Assembly: GCA_009775355.1 (NCBI GenBank)
Contig: VSPN01000001.1
Coordinates: forward strand, 1 to 64,000
Length of the DNA: 64,000 nucleotides
Direction: 5' to 3'
Source of the DNA: Muribaculaceae bacterium
GTDB lineage: Bacteria; Bacteroidota; Bacteroidia; Bacteroidales; Muribaculaceae
The notes under the pieces: model-generated
Database searches by the model: none
Told to the model about the DNA's origin: nothing
The model's input: only the letters and a program-made list of their open reading frames with translations
Shown: positions 15,427 through 24,627 of the stretch, piece after piece
Layout of the letters: each line of letters starts with the position of its first letter
Position numbering within the stretch: position 1 is the stretch's first letter
Translations under genes and position numbers: made by a program

Positions 15427-16830
15427 TTATTTTTTGAGGAGACGTCCCTCTTTCTGCAGCCGCGACACGATGCACCCAAGTATGGCATGCACGAATGAAC
15501 CGCTGCGGGAAGAGGAGTATGACTTGGCAAGCTCGATATACTCGTTGACTGTCACAGAAAGCGGAATCTTCGGGAAGTTCAGTATCTCGGCAAGAGCAGC
15601 CTCCAGTATCACGATATCCATGAACGCGAGTCGGTCGCTGTCCCAGTTGCTTCCGGTAACCGCATCGTCAATATAACGGCGGTAAGTCTCTTTGTTTTTG
15701 TAGAGATAGCGCAAAAGTTCAAATCCGAATCGGGCATCCTCATCATCCTTGAATTTCTCAAGAACCGCGCCTGCAGCGTCTCCCTCCTCGATACGTCTGA
15801 GACTTTTGAGCACAAACGTGGAGATCGTCTCAAGGTCATCGTTCCAGAACACAGATTTCTCCTCAAGAGTCTCAAGGAAATCTGTATTGTCGAGTATGAC
15901 GCGTTTGAAGAGGTTGCGCCACAGTTCGCAGTCATCATGAACCGATGCCTCGGGCAATTCCATATAATCCGCGTATATCTCAGAATCGGTCACAGCCTTC
16001 AGCAGATTCCTGAGCATGACAGGCTCGTCGGCACTCCAGGCAATCTTGTTCTTGGCCACAAATGCATCTATAGTCTCATTGGTACGCAGACCATCGACAA
16101 CCTTGTTTTCTACAAAACGCAGATTGGGATTAATGTCTTCATCGCTCTTGAGAAACTTGTGACGGTTCTCGTCAATGATTCGGTCCTGCAGATCCGTAAT
16201 CTCCACAGGCAGATAGAGAAGGCGGAAATAAAGCTCACGAGCCTTGTCGAGACTCAAAGACAGAGCACGTTCCACTTCGGCAACGTTATCCTGCGAAGCG
16301 AGGAAGTTGACAAAAGTGCGGTTCATCATGTCGTGCATTCTCTCCACGCCCTTAAGCGTATAGTTCTGACGGCGTGCAGTCACGGCTCCCACATCGGGAT
16401 CTGTCATCACGACAAGGTTGAATATGTCGCGCCACAGATGCTCTTCACCCGATCCGACGTCGTTGCCGGAATCCTTAAGATATTTCTTGAATATAGCCGA
16501 CTCGCGGAGTTTGTCGGCGAGAGGGGCAACAAGCCCTGCGTAAGGGAACGGTTCGTGCGAGTATTTCGAGATGAGAGACTTTACAGTGTCATCTATCATC
16601 AGACGTGAGATAAACCGCGTTGTAGCGAGCGGGGTGTCGCCTGGGCGGCGTTCGACAGTGTTGGCCAGCCTTATCAGCAGCACAAGCATGTCAAGATAGA
16701 GCGAGTATGCGAAACGCTTCTCCTTGGTCGGTGCCGTCGGATTGCTCTCGAGTGTGAACTGTTTTTCAACAAGTAAGAAGGAATACAAGATCTGTATAAC
16801 CTTCATGCGAATCAATATGCGGTTTATCAT
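15427..16830 (-). CDS. nusB: Transcription antitermination factor NusB (long form)
   Basis: NusB binds boxA of rRNA leaders with NusE/S10. The N-terminus MINRILIRMKVIQILYSFLL and the C-terminal WDSDRLAFMDIVILEAALAE, then VTVNEYIELAKSYSSSRSG are typical of the Bacteroidota NusB family. At 467 residues it is much longer than the classical 130-170 residue protein. It is also longer than the roughly 300 residues remembered for Bacteroides. The extra length is a helical, charged central region (about residues 60-350). The frame is intact throughout. It heads the operon under a perfect consensus promoter. Confidence 0.88.
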   Translation of the reverse strand: MINRILIRMKVIQILYSFLLVEKQFTLESNPTAPTKEKRFAYSLYLDMLVLLIRLANTVERRPGDTPLATTRFISRLMIDDTVKSLISKYSHEPFPYAGLVAPLADKLRESAIFKKYLKDSGNDVGSGEEHLWRDIFNLVVMTDPDVGAVTARRQNYTLKGVERMHDMMNRTFVNFLASQDNVAEVERALSLSLDKARELYFRLLYLPVEITDLQDRIIDENRHKFLKSDEDINPNLRFVENKVVDGLRTNETIDAFVAKNKIAWSADEPVMLRNLLKAVTDSEIYADYMELPEASVHDDCELWRNLFKRVILDNTDFLETLEEKSVFWNDDLETISTFVLKSLRRIEEGDAAGAVLEKFKDDEDARFGFELLRYLYKNKETYRRYIDDAVTGSNWDSDRLAFMDIVILEAALAEILNFPKIPLSVTVNEYIELAKSYSSSRSGSFVHAILGCIVSRLQKEGRLLKK

Positions 16831-16864
16831 AACTCTTTATGATCTTTGTCTCTGTTTTATCACG

Positions 16865-16896
16865 CAAAGTTACACTATTCCCGCGACATGACCAAA
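16865..16896 (-). promoter_or_regulatory. Promoter of the nusB-yajC-ybbR-coaE operon
   Basis: On the minus strand TTTG (16896-16893), 20 bases, TAACTTTG (16872-16865): exact consensus. The predicted start is near 16858, about 28 bases before the nusB ATG. Confidence 0.8.
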
Positions 16897-16919
16897 TGAA
16901 GCTGATGAAACTTCCGAAA

Positions 16920-17660
16920 TTATTGTCTTCGGCGCTGCCTTACTGCCTCATACATCATTACACCAGCCGCCACCGAGACGTTGAGCGAGCCTATGTTTCC
17001 GAGCATAGGTATTGCCGCGAGTTCGTCGCAGAGACGGAGCACCTCGTCAGATATACCAGTGTCCTCGCTTCCCATCACTATCGCCACAGGCACTGTATAG
17101 TCTATCTCCGAGTAATCTTGCGCTCCTTTCTCGGTGGCTCCGACCACCTTCACCCCGCTGTCGCGGAGCATACGGACGGCAGAGACGAGATCCCGCTCAC
17201 GGCAGACCGGCACATAAAACAGAGCACCGGCCGAAGTCTTGACAGCATCGGAGGTCACGGAGACGCTGTTGCGCTCCGGTATCACTATGCCGTCTACGCC
17301 GGAACAGTCTGCCGTACGGCCTATGGCTCCGAAGTTGCGGGTATCGGTAAGTCCGTCGAGTACGATCATGAAAGGGTTGGCACCCTCCTCATAAAGAGAA
17401 GGAAGAAGATTTTCGAGTCTGTGATATGTGACAGGCGAAACTATGGCCACCACCCCCTGATGGTTCTTCATCGTGATGCGGTTGAGTCTCTCAGCCGGGA
17501 CACGCTGTGTCAGCACTCCATATTCCTTTATCTTCGCGAACAGCTCGCGGGCAAGATCACCGCCAAGATCCTTGCGTATCAGCACCTTGTCGATGCTTTT
17601 GCCAGACTCAATGGCCTCTATGACGGCTCTTATGCCGAAAATATAATCTGATTTTTCCAT
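16920..17660 (-). CDS. rlmB: 23S rRNA (guanosine-2251-2'-O)-methyltransferase RlmB
   Basis: The product is a 246-residue SPOUT/TrmH-family methyltransferase. It has an N-terminal substrate-binding domain (FGIRAVIEAIESGKSIDKVL). The three family motifs are LDGLTDTRNFGAIGRTADC, VAIVMGSEDTGISDEVLRLC and IPMLGNIGSLNVSVAAGVMM, which form the knot that binds SAM. It is the last gene of the dnaN-to-rlmB minus-strand operon, 69 bases after recN. No terminator was seen before the nusB promoter. Confidence 0.95.
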   Translation of the reverse strand: MEKSDYIFGIRAVIEAIESGKSIDKVLIRKDLGGDLARELFAKIKEYGVLTQRVPAERLNRITMKNHQGVVAIVSPVTYHRLENLLPSLYEEGANPFMIVLDGLTDTRNFGAIGRTADCSGVDGIVIPERNSVSVTSDAVKTSAGALFYVPVCRERDLVSAVRMLRDSGVKVVGATEKGAQDYSEIDYTVPVAIVMGSEDTGISDEVLRLCDELAAIPMLGNIGSLNVSVAAGVMMYEAVRQRRRQ

Positions 17661-17729
17661 TATCTTTGATTACTGAAGTTTAGCCCCCGTCCCACAAAAA
17701 AAAGTTAATGCAGGGGCCTATGCCCGGCT

Positions 17730-19427
17730 TCATTTCTTAAGCAGGGTTCTTGCCGCTTCAAGAGCGGCCTCCGACACTTCACTGCCCGATATCATGGCGG
17801 CAAGTTCACGGATACGGTCTTCTACCGTAAGCGGCCGCACATGCGTAACAGTGCGAGTGTCGGCGTCGGTCTTGTAAACCTTGAAATGCGCGTCGCCCTT
17901 GGCGGCTACCTGCGGCAAGTGTGTTATGACAATCACCTGCATGTTTTCCGACACATCATGCATCATCTCGCCCATCTTGTCGGCAATTTCTCCGGATACT
18001 CCGGTGTCGACTTCATCGAATATTATAGTCGGCAGGTTGATATGTCCGGCAAGAATCGACTTGAGGCTGAGCATCATCCGCGCTATCTCGCCGCCGGATG
18101 CGATGTCGCCTATAGGACGCGGAATGCCATTCTTGTTGAACGAACATAGGAACTCCACTTCGTCCTGCCCTGTGACACAGAGCTTGCGCCCGCGCACATC
18201 AGCGAGAAAACTGATGTTGGTGAGTCCGAGCGGACGAGCCGTCTCGCAGAGCCGCCGTGAGAATTCGGCAGCACAACTGACGCGCGTCTGGGTTAGCTGG
18301 TCGGCTTTCACCTTGAGTTCATGTCCGATTCGGCGCATCTCGCGTTCCATTTCGGGAAGTTCGCCGTCATCACCCGCCACATCCGCCACCTGACACCTTA
18401 TATTATCGCGCAATGCAACGAGTTCGTCGGCCTCGCGAACCCTGAACCGCTTGACAAGCTCATAATAGAGATCCATCCGTGCGGAGAGTTTCGCGAGAGC
18501 TGCAGGATCGGTGTCGATCGCCGAGTTATAATCGTCGACAGTCTCATAAATGTCTTTGACCTCCACGAGAAGCTGGCGCAGACGGCCGACAATAGGATTG
18601 ACACTCTCGACCGCACTCTCCGGACTCTCACCAAGTAGAGAGAAGTCAATGCGGTCTGCAAGCGACACAGACTCGGCAAGCAGCGACTGCGCTCCCCTGT
18701 CGCTGTCGCCAAGCAGCGACGAGAGCGCATAGAGTCGCTCCTTGATCTCATCGGCATCAGAGAGCATCTCGAACCGGCGTTCGATCTCCTTGAGTTCTCC
18801 CGGCTTCGGATCGAGACGGTCAAGCTGCTCAAGCTGAAACTTGAGAAATACTATGTTTTCGGCCGATTTTGCGATCTCCCCCTTACGGGCGTTTATGCGA
18901 CGTCTCAGTTCGACATAATCGTTGAAGAGACTTTCATATTCCTGTCTGATCTCGGCGTTGCCGGCCATAGAGTCTATGATACGCAGGCGTTCCGCAGGAT
19001 CGTTTATCTTTGCGTTGGCATGCTGTGAATGTATGTCGATCAGACGGGGCACTATAGCCGAGAGGGTCTGGAGAGTGACCGATGTGTCATTGACAAACAC
19101 TTTGGATCGTCCGGAAGCCGTCAGCTCCCTGCGCACAGTAAGTTCTGAAACTCCTGCGGCATCCTCGATCCAGTCAATTCCCTTTTCGATAAAGAGAGAG
19201 CGAAGTTCGGGATCGACATCGGTGAACAGAGCCTCCACAACCGACTTCGAGCCACCGTCGGAGATTACTTTCGTGTCGGCGCGTCCGCCCATGACCAGCG
19301 ACAGAGCGCCGAGCATGATGGACTTTCCCGCTCCTGTCTCGCCCGTGATTATCGTCAGGCCGGGGCCGAATTCAAGATCAAGGTGCTCGATCAGAGCGTA
19401 GTTTCTTATGATCAGATTCTTAAGCAT
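17730..19427 (-). CDS. recN: DNA repair protein RecN
   Basis: This 565-residue SMC-like ATPase acts in double-strand-break repair. The P-loop GETGAGKS lies at residues 29-36. Long coiled-coil stretches fill about residues 150-370. The ABC signature ASGGEIARMMLSLK and Walker B TIIFDEVDTGVSGEIADKMG lie toward the C-terminus. The length is normal. It lies 40 bases after the DUF4835/porD gene in the same operon. Confidence 0.95.
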   Translation of the reverse strand: MLKNLIIRNYALIEHLDLEFGPGLTIITGETGAGKSIMLGALSLVMGGRADTKVISDGGSKSVVEALFTDVDPELRSLFIEKGIDWIEDAAGVSELTVRRELTASGRSKVFVNDTSVTLQTLSAIVPRLIDIHSQHANAKINDPAERLRIIDSMAGNAEIRQEYESLFNDYVELRRRINARKGEIAKSAENIVFLKFQLEQLDRLDPKPGELKEIERRFEMLSDADEIKERLYALSSLLGDSDRGAQSLLAESVSLADRIDFSLLGESPESAVESVNPIVGRLRQLLVEVKDIYETVDDYNSAIDTDPAALAKLSARMDLYYELVKRFRVREADELVALRDNIRCQVADVAGDDGELPEMEREMRRIGHELKVKADQLTQTRVSCAAEFSRRLCETARPLGLTNISFLADVRGRKLCVTGQDEVEFLCSFNKNGIPRPIGDIASGGEIARMMLSLKSILAGHINLPTIIFDEVDTGVSGEIADKMGEMMHDVSENMQVIVITHLPQVAAKGDAHFKVYKTDADTRTVTHVRPLTVEDRIRELAAMISGSEVSEAALEAARTLLKK

Positions 19428-19467
19428 GGCAATATTGATATGACGTCTTCAGACTTGATGCAGACCG

Positions 19468-20388
19468 TCAGTTCTGCTCCGGATTTTTTATCTTGTCAAG
19501 ACGCTGCGACTCGGTCGGATATACCGGCTGCAGCAGATCATACACATCCTTGCGCTCTGTCTCGGGAGCCTTGGAGTAGACATTGACGAGTTCGTCGAGT
19601 TTCGAGTCACGGAATATGGAGAGAGCCACCGACATAGGCGCGTTGTCATAGATAGTCTTTATCTCCTTGAGCGACTCGGTGATGACACCGCGTCCCTTGT
19701 CGGGACTGGTCACCATCTCGTCGAGACCCTTGCGGTGGTAGTTGTAGAGAAGGTTGCGTATGCCCGAAGTGTTGCCGTCGGTATAGCTTGAAAGGACCGC
19801 AGCACGGTTCTTTGTGTCCTCGAATGTGCGCCACCCGATCTCGCCGCTCGACTGCTGCTGCTGCACAATGCTCTGAGCACGCTCATAGAAACGCTCCCCC
19901 CCTCTTGGAGAGAAAGAATCGAAATCTATTGCAAGAAACAGATTGGCGTAGAAGTCGAGTATCGCCGTGAGGTTGTTCTCCGGCTGTGTTTCATTGTAAT
20001 TGAGAGGATCGCCCTCACGGTAGTCGAACTCGACTCTGGTATCCTTGAAATTGAAGAGCGTCGTGGTGTATGTGCTGTTGTAGACCGGTCTGATGAGCTG
20101 CAACTGCAGATCGCACTTCATGTGGTCGTCGGCATACTCTCCCACAGTAAGGTATACATTGCATTCGAGTCGCTCCATCGAAGAGAAAGTAGCGTCTGAG
20201 AATTTAGTCTCGTTCATGTAGGTCGAGATCTGCTCTTTGAGTGTCTCAAACACGTTGCGGTTAGTGCCTTCCACCTGCTGCGAGTTGACCTCTACAGTTG
20301 CCCTGAACTCCTGCGCGCACACCACTTCCGCGCCGGCCGAGATCATCAGAGACACGCCGATTATGGCTGATATTTTTTCCTTTGTCAT
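19468..20388 (-). CDS. DUF4835 family protein (PorD-like)
   Basis: This 306-residue exported protein matches DUF4835, a family that recent annotation links to type IX secretion as PorD. The start at 20386-20388 gives a signal peptide of about 25 residues ending SAGAEVVCAQEF. A longer frame to 20427 would overlap coaBC and put extra charged residues first. Family blocks include VNSQQVEGTNRNVFETLKEQ, LDFYANLFLAIDFDSFSP and FRDSKLDELVNVYSKA. It lies between coaBC and recN, the usual Bacteroidota order. No other type IX gene is in the window, so that role is only suggested. Confidence 0.8.
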   Translation of the reverse strand: MTKEKISAIIGVSLMISAGAEVVCAQEFRATVEVNSQQVEGTNRNVFETLKEQISTYMNETKFSDATFSSMERLECNVYLTVGEYADDHMKCDLQLQLIRPVYNSTYTTTLFNFKDTRVEFDYREGDPLNYNETQPENNLTAILDFYANLFLAIDFDSFSPRGGERFYERAQSIVQQQQSSGEIGWRTFEDTKNRAAVLSSYTDGNTSGIRNLLYNYHRKGLDEMVTSPDKGRGVITESLKEIKTIYDNAPMSVALSIFRDSKLDELVNVYSKAPETERKDVYDLLQPVYPTESQRLDKIKNPEQN

Positions 20389-20414
20389 CCTTCCCTTTAA
20401 TACACAGTTATCGG

Positions 20415-21635
20415 TCAGTCGCCGCACGATTCTCCACGCGCGCCCATTAAATTTTCTATGGCATCGACGATATCTGCGGCCACCTCCCGTTTTGTCTTAA
20501 GCGGATATGCGGCCTCGCCTGTCGCGGTCACTATCGTGACCTTGTTGGTGTCCGTACGGAAACCGGCGCCCTTGTCGCGCAGCGAATTGAGCACGATCAT
20601 GTCGAGTCCTTTACGCTCCAGTTTTGAGGCGGCGTTTGCCATTTCGTCATCGGTCTCAAGAGCGAATCCGACAAACACCTGACCGGGGCGACGCGAGCGG
20701 GTGCAGTCGAAGGCGATGTCTGGATTCCTGACAAGCTCTATCGACATTCCGTCGTTGTGCTCACGTTTTATCTTGCTGCTTTCGGCTTTCAGAGGTCTGT
20801 AATCGGCAACTGCGGCTGAAAAAATGCCGATATCGGACGCGGCGAATTCGCCGAGGGCAACATTGTGCATCTCTTGCGCTGACTCTACATCTATGCGCCT
20901 GATACGCGGAGACCGGGTCTCAATAGCCACGGGTCCTGCGATCAGCGTGACCTCGGCACCGCGAGCCGAGCACTCCTCGGCAAGCGCGAACCCCATTTTC
21001 CCGCTTGAATAGTTGCCGATGAATCTGACAGGATCGATCCGTTCGTAAGTCGGGCCGGCGGTGATTGCGACTCGTAATCCAGTCATGGATTCCGACCGAT
21101 TGAAATATTCCCGGATTCTCTTCACGATGTTTTCAGGCTCCTCCATTCGTCCGCGACCCACAAGATGAGAGGCGAGCTCACCCTCGGCCGGTTCTATTAT
21201 CTCAACGCCATCAGCCCTGAGAGTGGCAACATTGCGCTGAGTGGAGGGATGCGCCCACATGTCGAGATCCATGGCAGGAGCCACCATGACATGCTCTTTG
21301 GCCGACAGATATGTGGTGACAAGCATGTTGTCGGCCACTCCGTTGGCCATTTTGGCTATGGTCGACGCCGTGGCAGGAGCGATGACCATCAGGTCGGCCC
21401 ACAGGCCGAGATCCACATGACTGTGCCACTCGCCCGTATTGGCAGTGAAGAACTCGCTCACCACCGGTTTGCCACTCAGCGACGAGAGTGTGACCGGAGT
21501 GATAAATTCCTTGCCGTTGGGAGTTATGACCACCTGCACCTCCGCTCCCTGCTTCACAAGAAGACGGAGCAGGTGAGCCGATTTATATGCGGCAATTCCG
21601 CCGCTGATTCCAAGTACTATGTGTTTTCCTTTCAC
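20415..21635 (-). CDS. coaBC: Bifunctional phosphopantothenoylcysteine decarboxylase/synthetase
   Basis: This two-domain enzyme makes 4'-phosphopantetheine for coenzyme A. The CoaC flavoprotein domain comes first: GISGGIAAYK near the start, MVIAPATASTIAKMANGVADN, and APAMDLDMW with the catalytic region. The CoaB domain begins near ITAGPTYERIDPVRFIGNYSSG and contains KIKREH. No ATG start exists. GTG 21633-21635 gives VKGKHIVLGISGG, which matches family N-termini; TTG at 21683 would add 16 unrelated residues. The predicted length from the GTG is 406. The gene lies 62 bases after the exonuclease gene. Confidence 0.92.
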   Translation of the reverse strand: MKGKHIVLGISGGIAAYKSAHLLRLLVKQGAEVQVVITPNGKEFITPVTLSSLSGKPVVSEFFTANTGEWHSHVDLGLWADLMVIAPATASTIAKMANGVADNMLVTTYLSAKEHVMVAPAMDLDMWAHPSTQRNVATLRADGVEIIEPAEGELASHLVGRGRMEEPENIVKRIREYFNRSESMTGLRVAITAGPTYERIDPVRFIGNYSSGKMGFALAEECSARGAEVTLIAGPVAIETRSPRIRRIDVESAQEMHNVALGEFAASDIGIFSAAVADYRPLKAESSKIKREHNDGMSIELVRNPDIAFDCTRSRRPGQVFVGFALETDDEMANAASKLERKGLDMIVLNSLRDKGAGFRTDTNKVTIVTATGEAAYPLKTKREVAADIVDAIENLMGARGESCGD

Positions 21636-21697
21636 CTGAAAGACTTTTATATCTGAGTATTCCGGAGCCTCATGTAGCGACAAGTATCCGTTTTCTG

Positions 21698-22486
21698 TCA
21701 GTTTGCGTTTTTCTTGGGAGGATATACCTCATAATAAAGCACCGTCAGAACATCCTTGGTGTTCTTGGGGAAATCGCCCTGCATGATCCAGCTGTAGAAA
21801 GAGCGTTCCGTGCGGAACACCTCCTTGACCGGACGCCCCTTGTGCTTTCCAAAATTGAAGACAGGTTCATCCTTGTCGTTGAGCACCACCCTTGAGGCAA
21901 GATCCACGCCGCGTCCGGCACGCGAGAAGTCGGCGAGCCTTTCGACATCGTTGCCGAGTTCAGCATATCTGTCGAGCTGTCCGAGCAGCACTTCGTAGGT
22001 GGCACGAGTGTCAGCAAGTGCCGAATGCGCGTCGGTCAGCTCCTTGCCGCAATAGAAACGGTAGGCCGCGACAAGAGTTCGCTGCTCCATCTTGTGAAAT
22101 ATGTTCTGCACATCGACAAAGCGTCTGCCGGCTATCTGGAAATTCACACCGGCGCGGGCGAATTCCTCGACAAGAAGCGGAACGTCGAACTTGTTGCTGT
22201 TGTAACCGGCTATGTCGCAGTCTTCAAGCTGCTCGTTGAGCGACACGGCGATCTGGCGGAACGCAGGGGCGTCCTTCACATCGTCGTCGGTGATGTGATG
22301 GATTGCAGTGCTCGCCTCCGGGATGTGCATCTCGGGGTTTATGCGACGGCATTTCTCCTCGGTTGTACCGTCGGGAAAAACCTTTATGTAGCTTATCTCG
22401 ACGATGCGGTCGCGGGTTATGCTTGTGCCGGTGGTCTCAAGATCGAAGAACACCAGCGGTCGGGTCAGATTAAGTTTCATGATCAT
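21698..22486 (-). CDS. DnaQ-like 3'-5' exonuclease
   Basis: The 262-residue protein has the DEDDh exonuclease fold. Exo I is FFDLETTG (residues 13-20), Exo II is DIAGYNSNKFDVPLLVEE, and Exo III contains LTDAHSALADTRAT with the His-x4-Asp pair. The C-terminal part (FNFGKHKGRPVKEVF, YSWIMQGDF) resembles the small domain found in Bacteroidota exonucleases of this type. It probably acts in proofreading or RNA/DNA trimming. Adjacency to dnaN fits a replication or repair role but does not prove it. Confidence 0.88.
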   Translation of the reverse strand: MIMKLNLTRPLVFFDLETTGTSITRDRIVEISYIKVFPDGTTEEKCRRINPEMHIPEASTAIHHITDDDVKDAPAFRQIAVSLNEQLEDCDIAGYNSNKFDVPLLVEEFARAGVNFQIAGRRFVDVQNIFHKMEQRTLVAAYRFYCGKELTDAHSALADTRATYEVLLGQLDRYAELGNDVERLADFSRAGRGVDLASRVVLNDKDEPVFNFGKHKGRPVKEVFRTERSFYSWIMQGDFPKNTKDVLTVLYYEVYPPKKNAN

Positions 22487-22494
22487 GCGTTATG

Positions 22495-23616
22495 TCAGAT
22501 GACCTGCATAGGCATCTGAATTGTGACAAGACTCTCCCCTTCCGTCGGCTCGAATGCCGAATATATGCCCGGACGCGCCGGGTCGGAAAGCGACAGCACG
22601 ACTGTTTCACCCTGCATGTTCGAAAGGATCTCGACCATAAACACTCCGTTGAAACCTACAACCATGCTGTTGCCCTCATACTCGCAGGTGAGACGCTCCT
22701 CGGCCGAAGTGCCGTAATCCAGATCCTGCGCCGAGAGGTGAACTTCGCCCGGCTGGAGGTTGAGCACTATGAGGTTTGATGACTTGGGAGCGAAAAGATT
22801 TACACGACGGAGCGCATTGATGAGCGACACGCGGTCAGCCACGAGCGAGAACGGGTTGTCGGTGGGGATGACACGGTTGTAGCTGGGATAGTTGCCGTTG
22901 ATAAAAACGGAATAGAGGAAGTAGTCGCCAAATTCGAAGAGACCTCCTTTGGCGTCGAACGTGATGCGGACGTCAGCGTCATCTTTCGAGAGAAGACCTT
23001 TCAGAATGTTTGATGTCTTGCCGGGGAGAATGAAAGAGGCCGTAAGTCCGGGAGCCTTCTCTGTGTTGACATATTTCACCAGCTTGTGGGTATCGGAGCT
23101 GACAAAAGTTACATCGGCCTCATGGATATCCCAGTAGATACCGGTCATGACGGGGCGCGATGTCTCCGTGCTGACAGCGAACCATGTATTCTCGATTCCC
23201 TTGAGCACCATACGCGCCGGCAACTGTAGAGACAGGCAGTCTTCGGGAAGCTCGCGACGCACGGGATAGTCGTTGGCATCGACACCCATGAAGTTGAAAT
23301 GTCCGTTGAGGAAACGAAGATCGATCTCCTTTGTATCGTCGTTGATATAGAACTGAAGCGGCTGATTGTCTATCTCCTTGGTGATTTCGAGAAGACGCTT
23401 GGCCGGGACTGCGATCGCGCCCTCTCCTTCCACGTCCATGACGGGCACAAAAGCCGTCAGCACATTTTCCGAGTCGCTGCCCGTGATGCTGATACGGTCA
23501 CCTTCAAGACAGAGCAGGAAGTTATCGAGGATCTTGATCGTATTTTTCGAGCTGATCACTTTGCTGACAGCCTGGAGCTGCTGCTGAAAAGCCTTTCCTT
23601 CTACATTAAATTTCAT
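22495..23616 (-). CDS. dnaN: DNA polymerase III sliding clamp (beta subunit)
   Basis: This 373-residue clamp forms a ring that tethers DNA polymerase III to DNA. Three clamp domains are visible. The start is MKFNVEGKAFQQQLQAVSKV, the middle has ENTWFAVSTETSRPVMTGI, and the end is SLVTIQMPMQVI. It heads a six-gene operon (dnaN, exonuclease, coaBC, DUF4835, recN, rlmB) under a consensus promoter. A 10-bp inverted repeat overlaps that promoter. dnaA is not beside it, so this is not evidence for the chromosomal origin. Confidence 0.97.
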   Translation of the reverse strand: MKFNVEGKAFQQQLQAVSKVISSKNTIKILDNFLLCLEGDRISITGSDSENVLTAFVPVMDVEGEGAIAVPAKRLLEITKEIDNQPLQFYINDDTKEIDLRFLNGHFNFMGVDANDYPVRRELPEDCLSLQLPARMVLKGIENTWFAVSTETSRPVMTGIYWDIHEADVTFVSSDTHKLVKYVNTEKAPGLTASFILPGKTSNILKGLLSKDDADVRITFDAKGGLFEFGDYFLYSVFINGNYPSYNRVIPTDNPFSLVADRVSLINALRRVNLFAPKSSNLIVLNLQPGEVHLSAQDLDYGTSAEERLTCEYEGNSMVVGFNGVFMVEILSNMQGETVVLSLSDPARPGIYSAFEPTEGESLVTIQMPMQVI

Positions 23617-23687
23617 GGCTATGTTATGCTTTATGTTTTTTCAGTATGAGGGCGTGAAGGCAGTGCTCGACGGCGCAGACTTCACCT

Positions 23688-23718
23688 AATCTGCAAATAT
23701 AGCAAATTTTTGCAGATT
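23688..23718. promoter_or_regulatory. Inverted repeat overlapping the dnaN promoter (operator candidate)
   Basis: AATCTGCAAA (23688-23697) and TTTGCAGATT (23709-23718) are exact reverse complements separated by 11 bases. They cover half of the -7 element (23694-23701) and part of the spacer. Spacing of about 21 bases centre to centre suits a dimeric regulator, but none is known to bind here. Confidence 0.5.
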
Positions 23719-23725
23719 CAGCAAA
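23694..23725 (-). promoter_or_regulatory. Promoter of the dnaN operon
   Basis: On the minus strand TTTG (23725-23722), 20 bases, TATATTTG (23701-23694): exact consensus. The leader to the dnaN ATG is about 70 bases. Confidence 0.8.
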
Positions 23726-23803
23726 TTAATCTCAATCAAAAAAAATAAAGCCCGCACTCTGCCCGCACAGCCCGCACTCTGCTGGGATCGCTGCGGGATG
23801 CAT

Positions 23804-23843
23804 AAAAAAACAAGGGGATGCGCCGCACGAAGCGGCACATCCC
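23804..23843 (-). terminator. Intrinsic terminator of rpsF-rpsR-rplI
   Basis: Arms 23815-23826 and 23832-23843 pair over 12 bases with one G-U pair around a TTCGT loop. TTGTTTTTTT follows on the minus strand. It lies 44 bases after the rplI stop. Confidence 0.9.
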
Positions 23844-23886
23844 GTATAATCGCGGCAGACTTAAGGCGTCTGCTTGCTTTCGGATA

Positions 23887-24336
23887 TTACTCCTCTGTCT
23901 CAGCGATAACTTCGACCTCTACATCAGCCGATACGTCGCGAAGGAAGCGGACAACGGCAGTGTGAGTGCCGATAGTCTTGATAGCCTCGATCTCGATGAT
24001 CTTGCGGTCGATGTTGTGACCGAGCTTAACGAGCTCTTCGGCGATGCGGGCTGCATTGACTGAGCCGTAGATATTGCCGTTGGCGGCAGCCTTGGCGGCG
24101 ATCACGAGCTTAACGCCCTCGAGAGCCGCAGCAGCTGCGGCAGCCTCTTCGTGAATCTTGGCGATCTTGTGGGCACGCTGTTTCTGATCCTCTGCGAGAC
24201 GCTTGAGAGCAGCATCAGAAGCGATGATGGCCATACCCTGGGGGATGAGGTAGTTGCGGCCATAACCGCTCTTCACCTCGACAACATCATCCTTATAACC
24301 TAAGCTGGGGATATTTTCCTTGAGAATTACTTTCAT
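23887..24336 (-). CDS. rplI: 50S ribosomal protein L9
   Basis: The product has 149 residues and the L9 N-terminal RNA-binding domain (MKVILKENIPSLGYKDDVVEVKSGYGRNYLIPQGMA in two adjoining blocks). A long connecting helix (about 45-75) and the C-terminal domain follow. It is the third gene of the operon rpsF-rpsR-rplI, 22 bases after rpsR, and is followed by a strong terminator. Confidence 0.97.
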   Translation of the reverse strand: MKVILKENIPSLGYKDDVVEVKSGYGRNYLIPQGMAIIASDAALKRLAEDQKQRAHKIAKIHEEAAAAAAALEGVKLVIAAKAAANGNIYGSVNAARIAEELVKLGHNIDRKIIEIEAIKTIGTHTAVVRFLRDVSADVEVEVIAETEE

Positions 24337-24358
24337 TGTTGATACGTTTTAAGAATGA

Positions 24359-24625
24359 TTATTTCATAAGGTCGGTCACGTAGGGAAGGAGCGCGAGGTG
24401 ACGCGCACGCTTCACGGCCTGAGCCACACGACGCTGGAACTTGAGCGAAGTGCCTGTGATGCGGCGGGGAAGAATCTTACCCTGCTCATTGAGGAACTTC
24501 TTGAGGAACTCGGGATCCTTGTAGTCGATGTACTTGATGCCGCTGCGTTTGAAACGACAGTATTTCTTCTTTTTCGTATCTACGGTAAGGGGAGTGAGAT
24601 AGCGGATTTCGTTGTTTGCTGCCAT
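24359..24625 (-). CDS. rpsR: 30S ribosomal protein S18
   Basis: The 88-residue product has the S18 core [20 protein letters not shown] and [20 protein letters not shown]. These bind S6 and 16S rRNA in the platform of the small subunit. It lies two bases after rpsF, as in most bacteria, so the S6:S18 pair is made together. Confidence 0.97.
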   Translation of the reverse strand: MAANNEIRYLTPLTVDTKKKKYCRFKRSGIKYIDYKDPEFLKKFLNEQGKILPRRITGTSLKFQRRVAQAVKRARHLALLPYVTDLMK

Positions 24626-24627
24626 TG

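Noticed and set aside
23617..23887. Replication origin next to dnaN
   Set aside because: No dnaA, no cluster of DnaA boxes; the AT-rich stretch is explained by the dnaN promoter.
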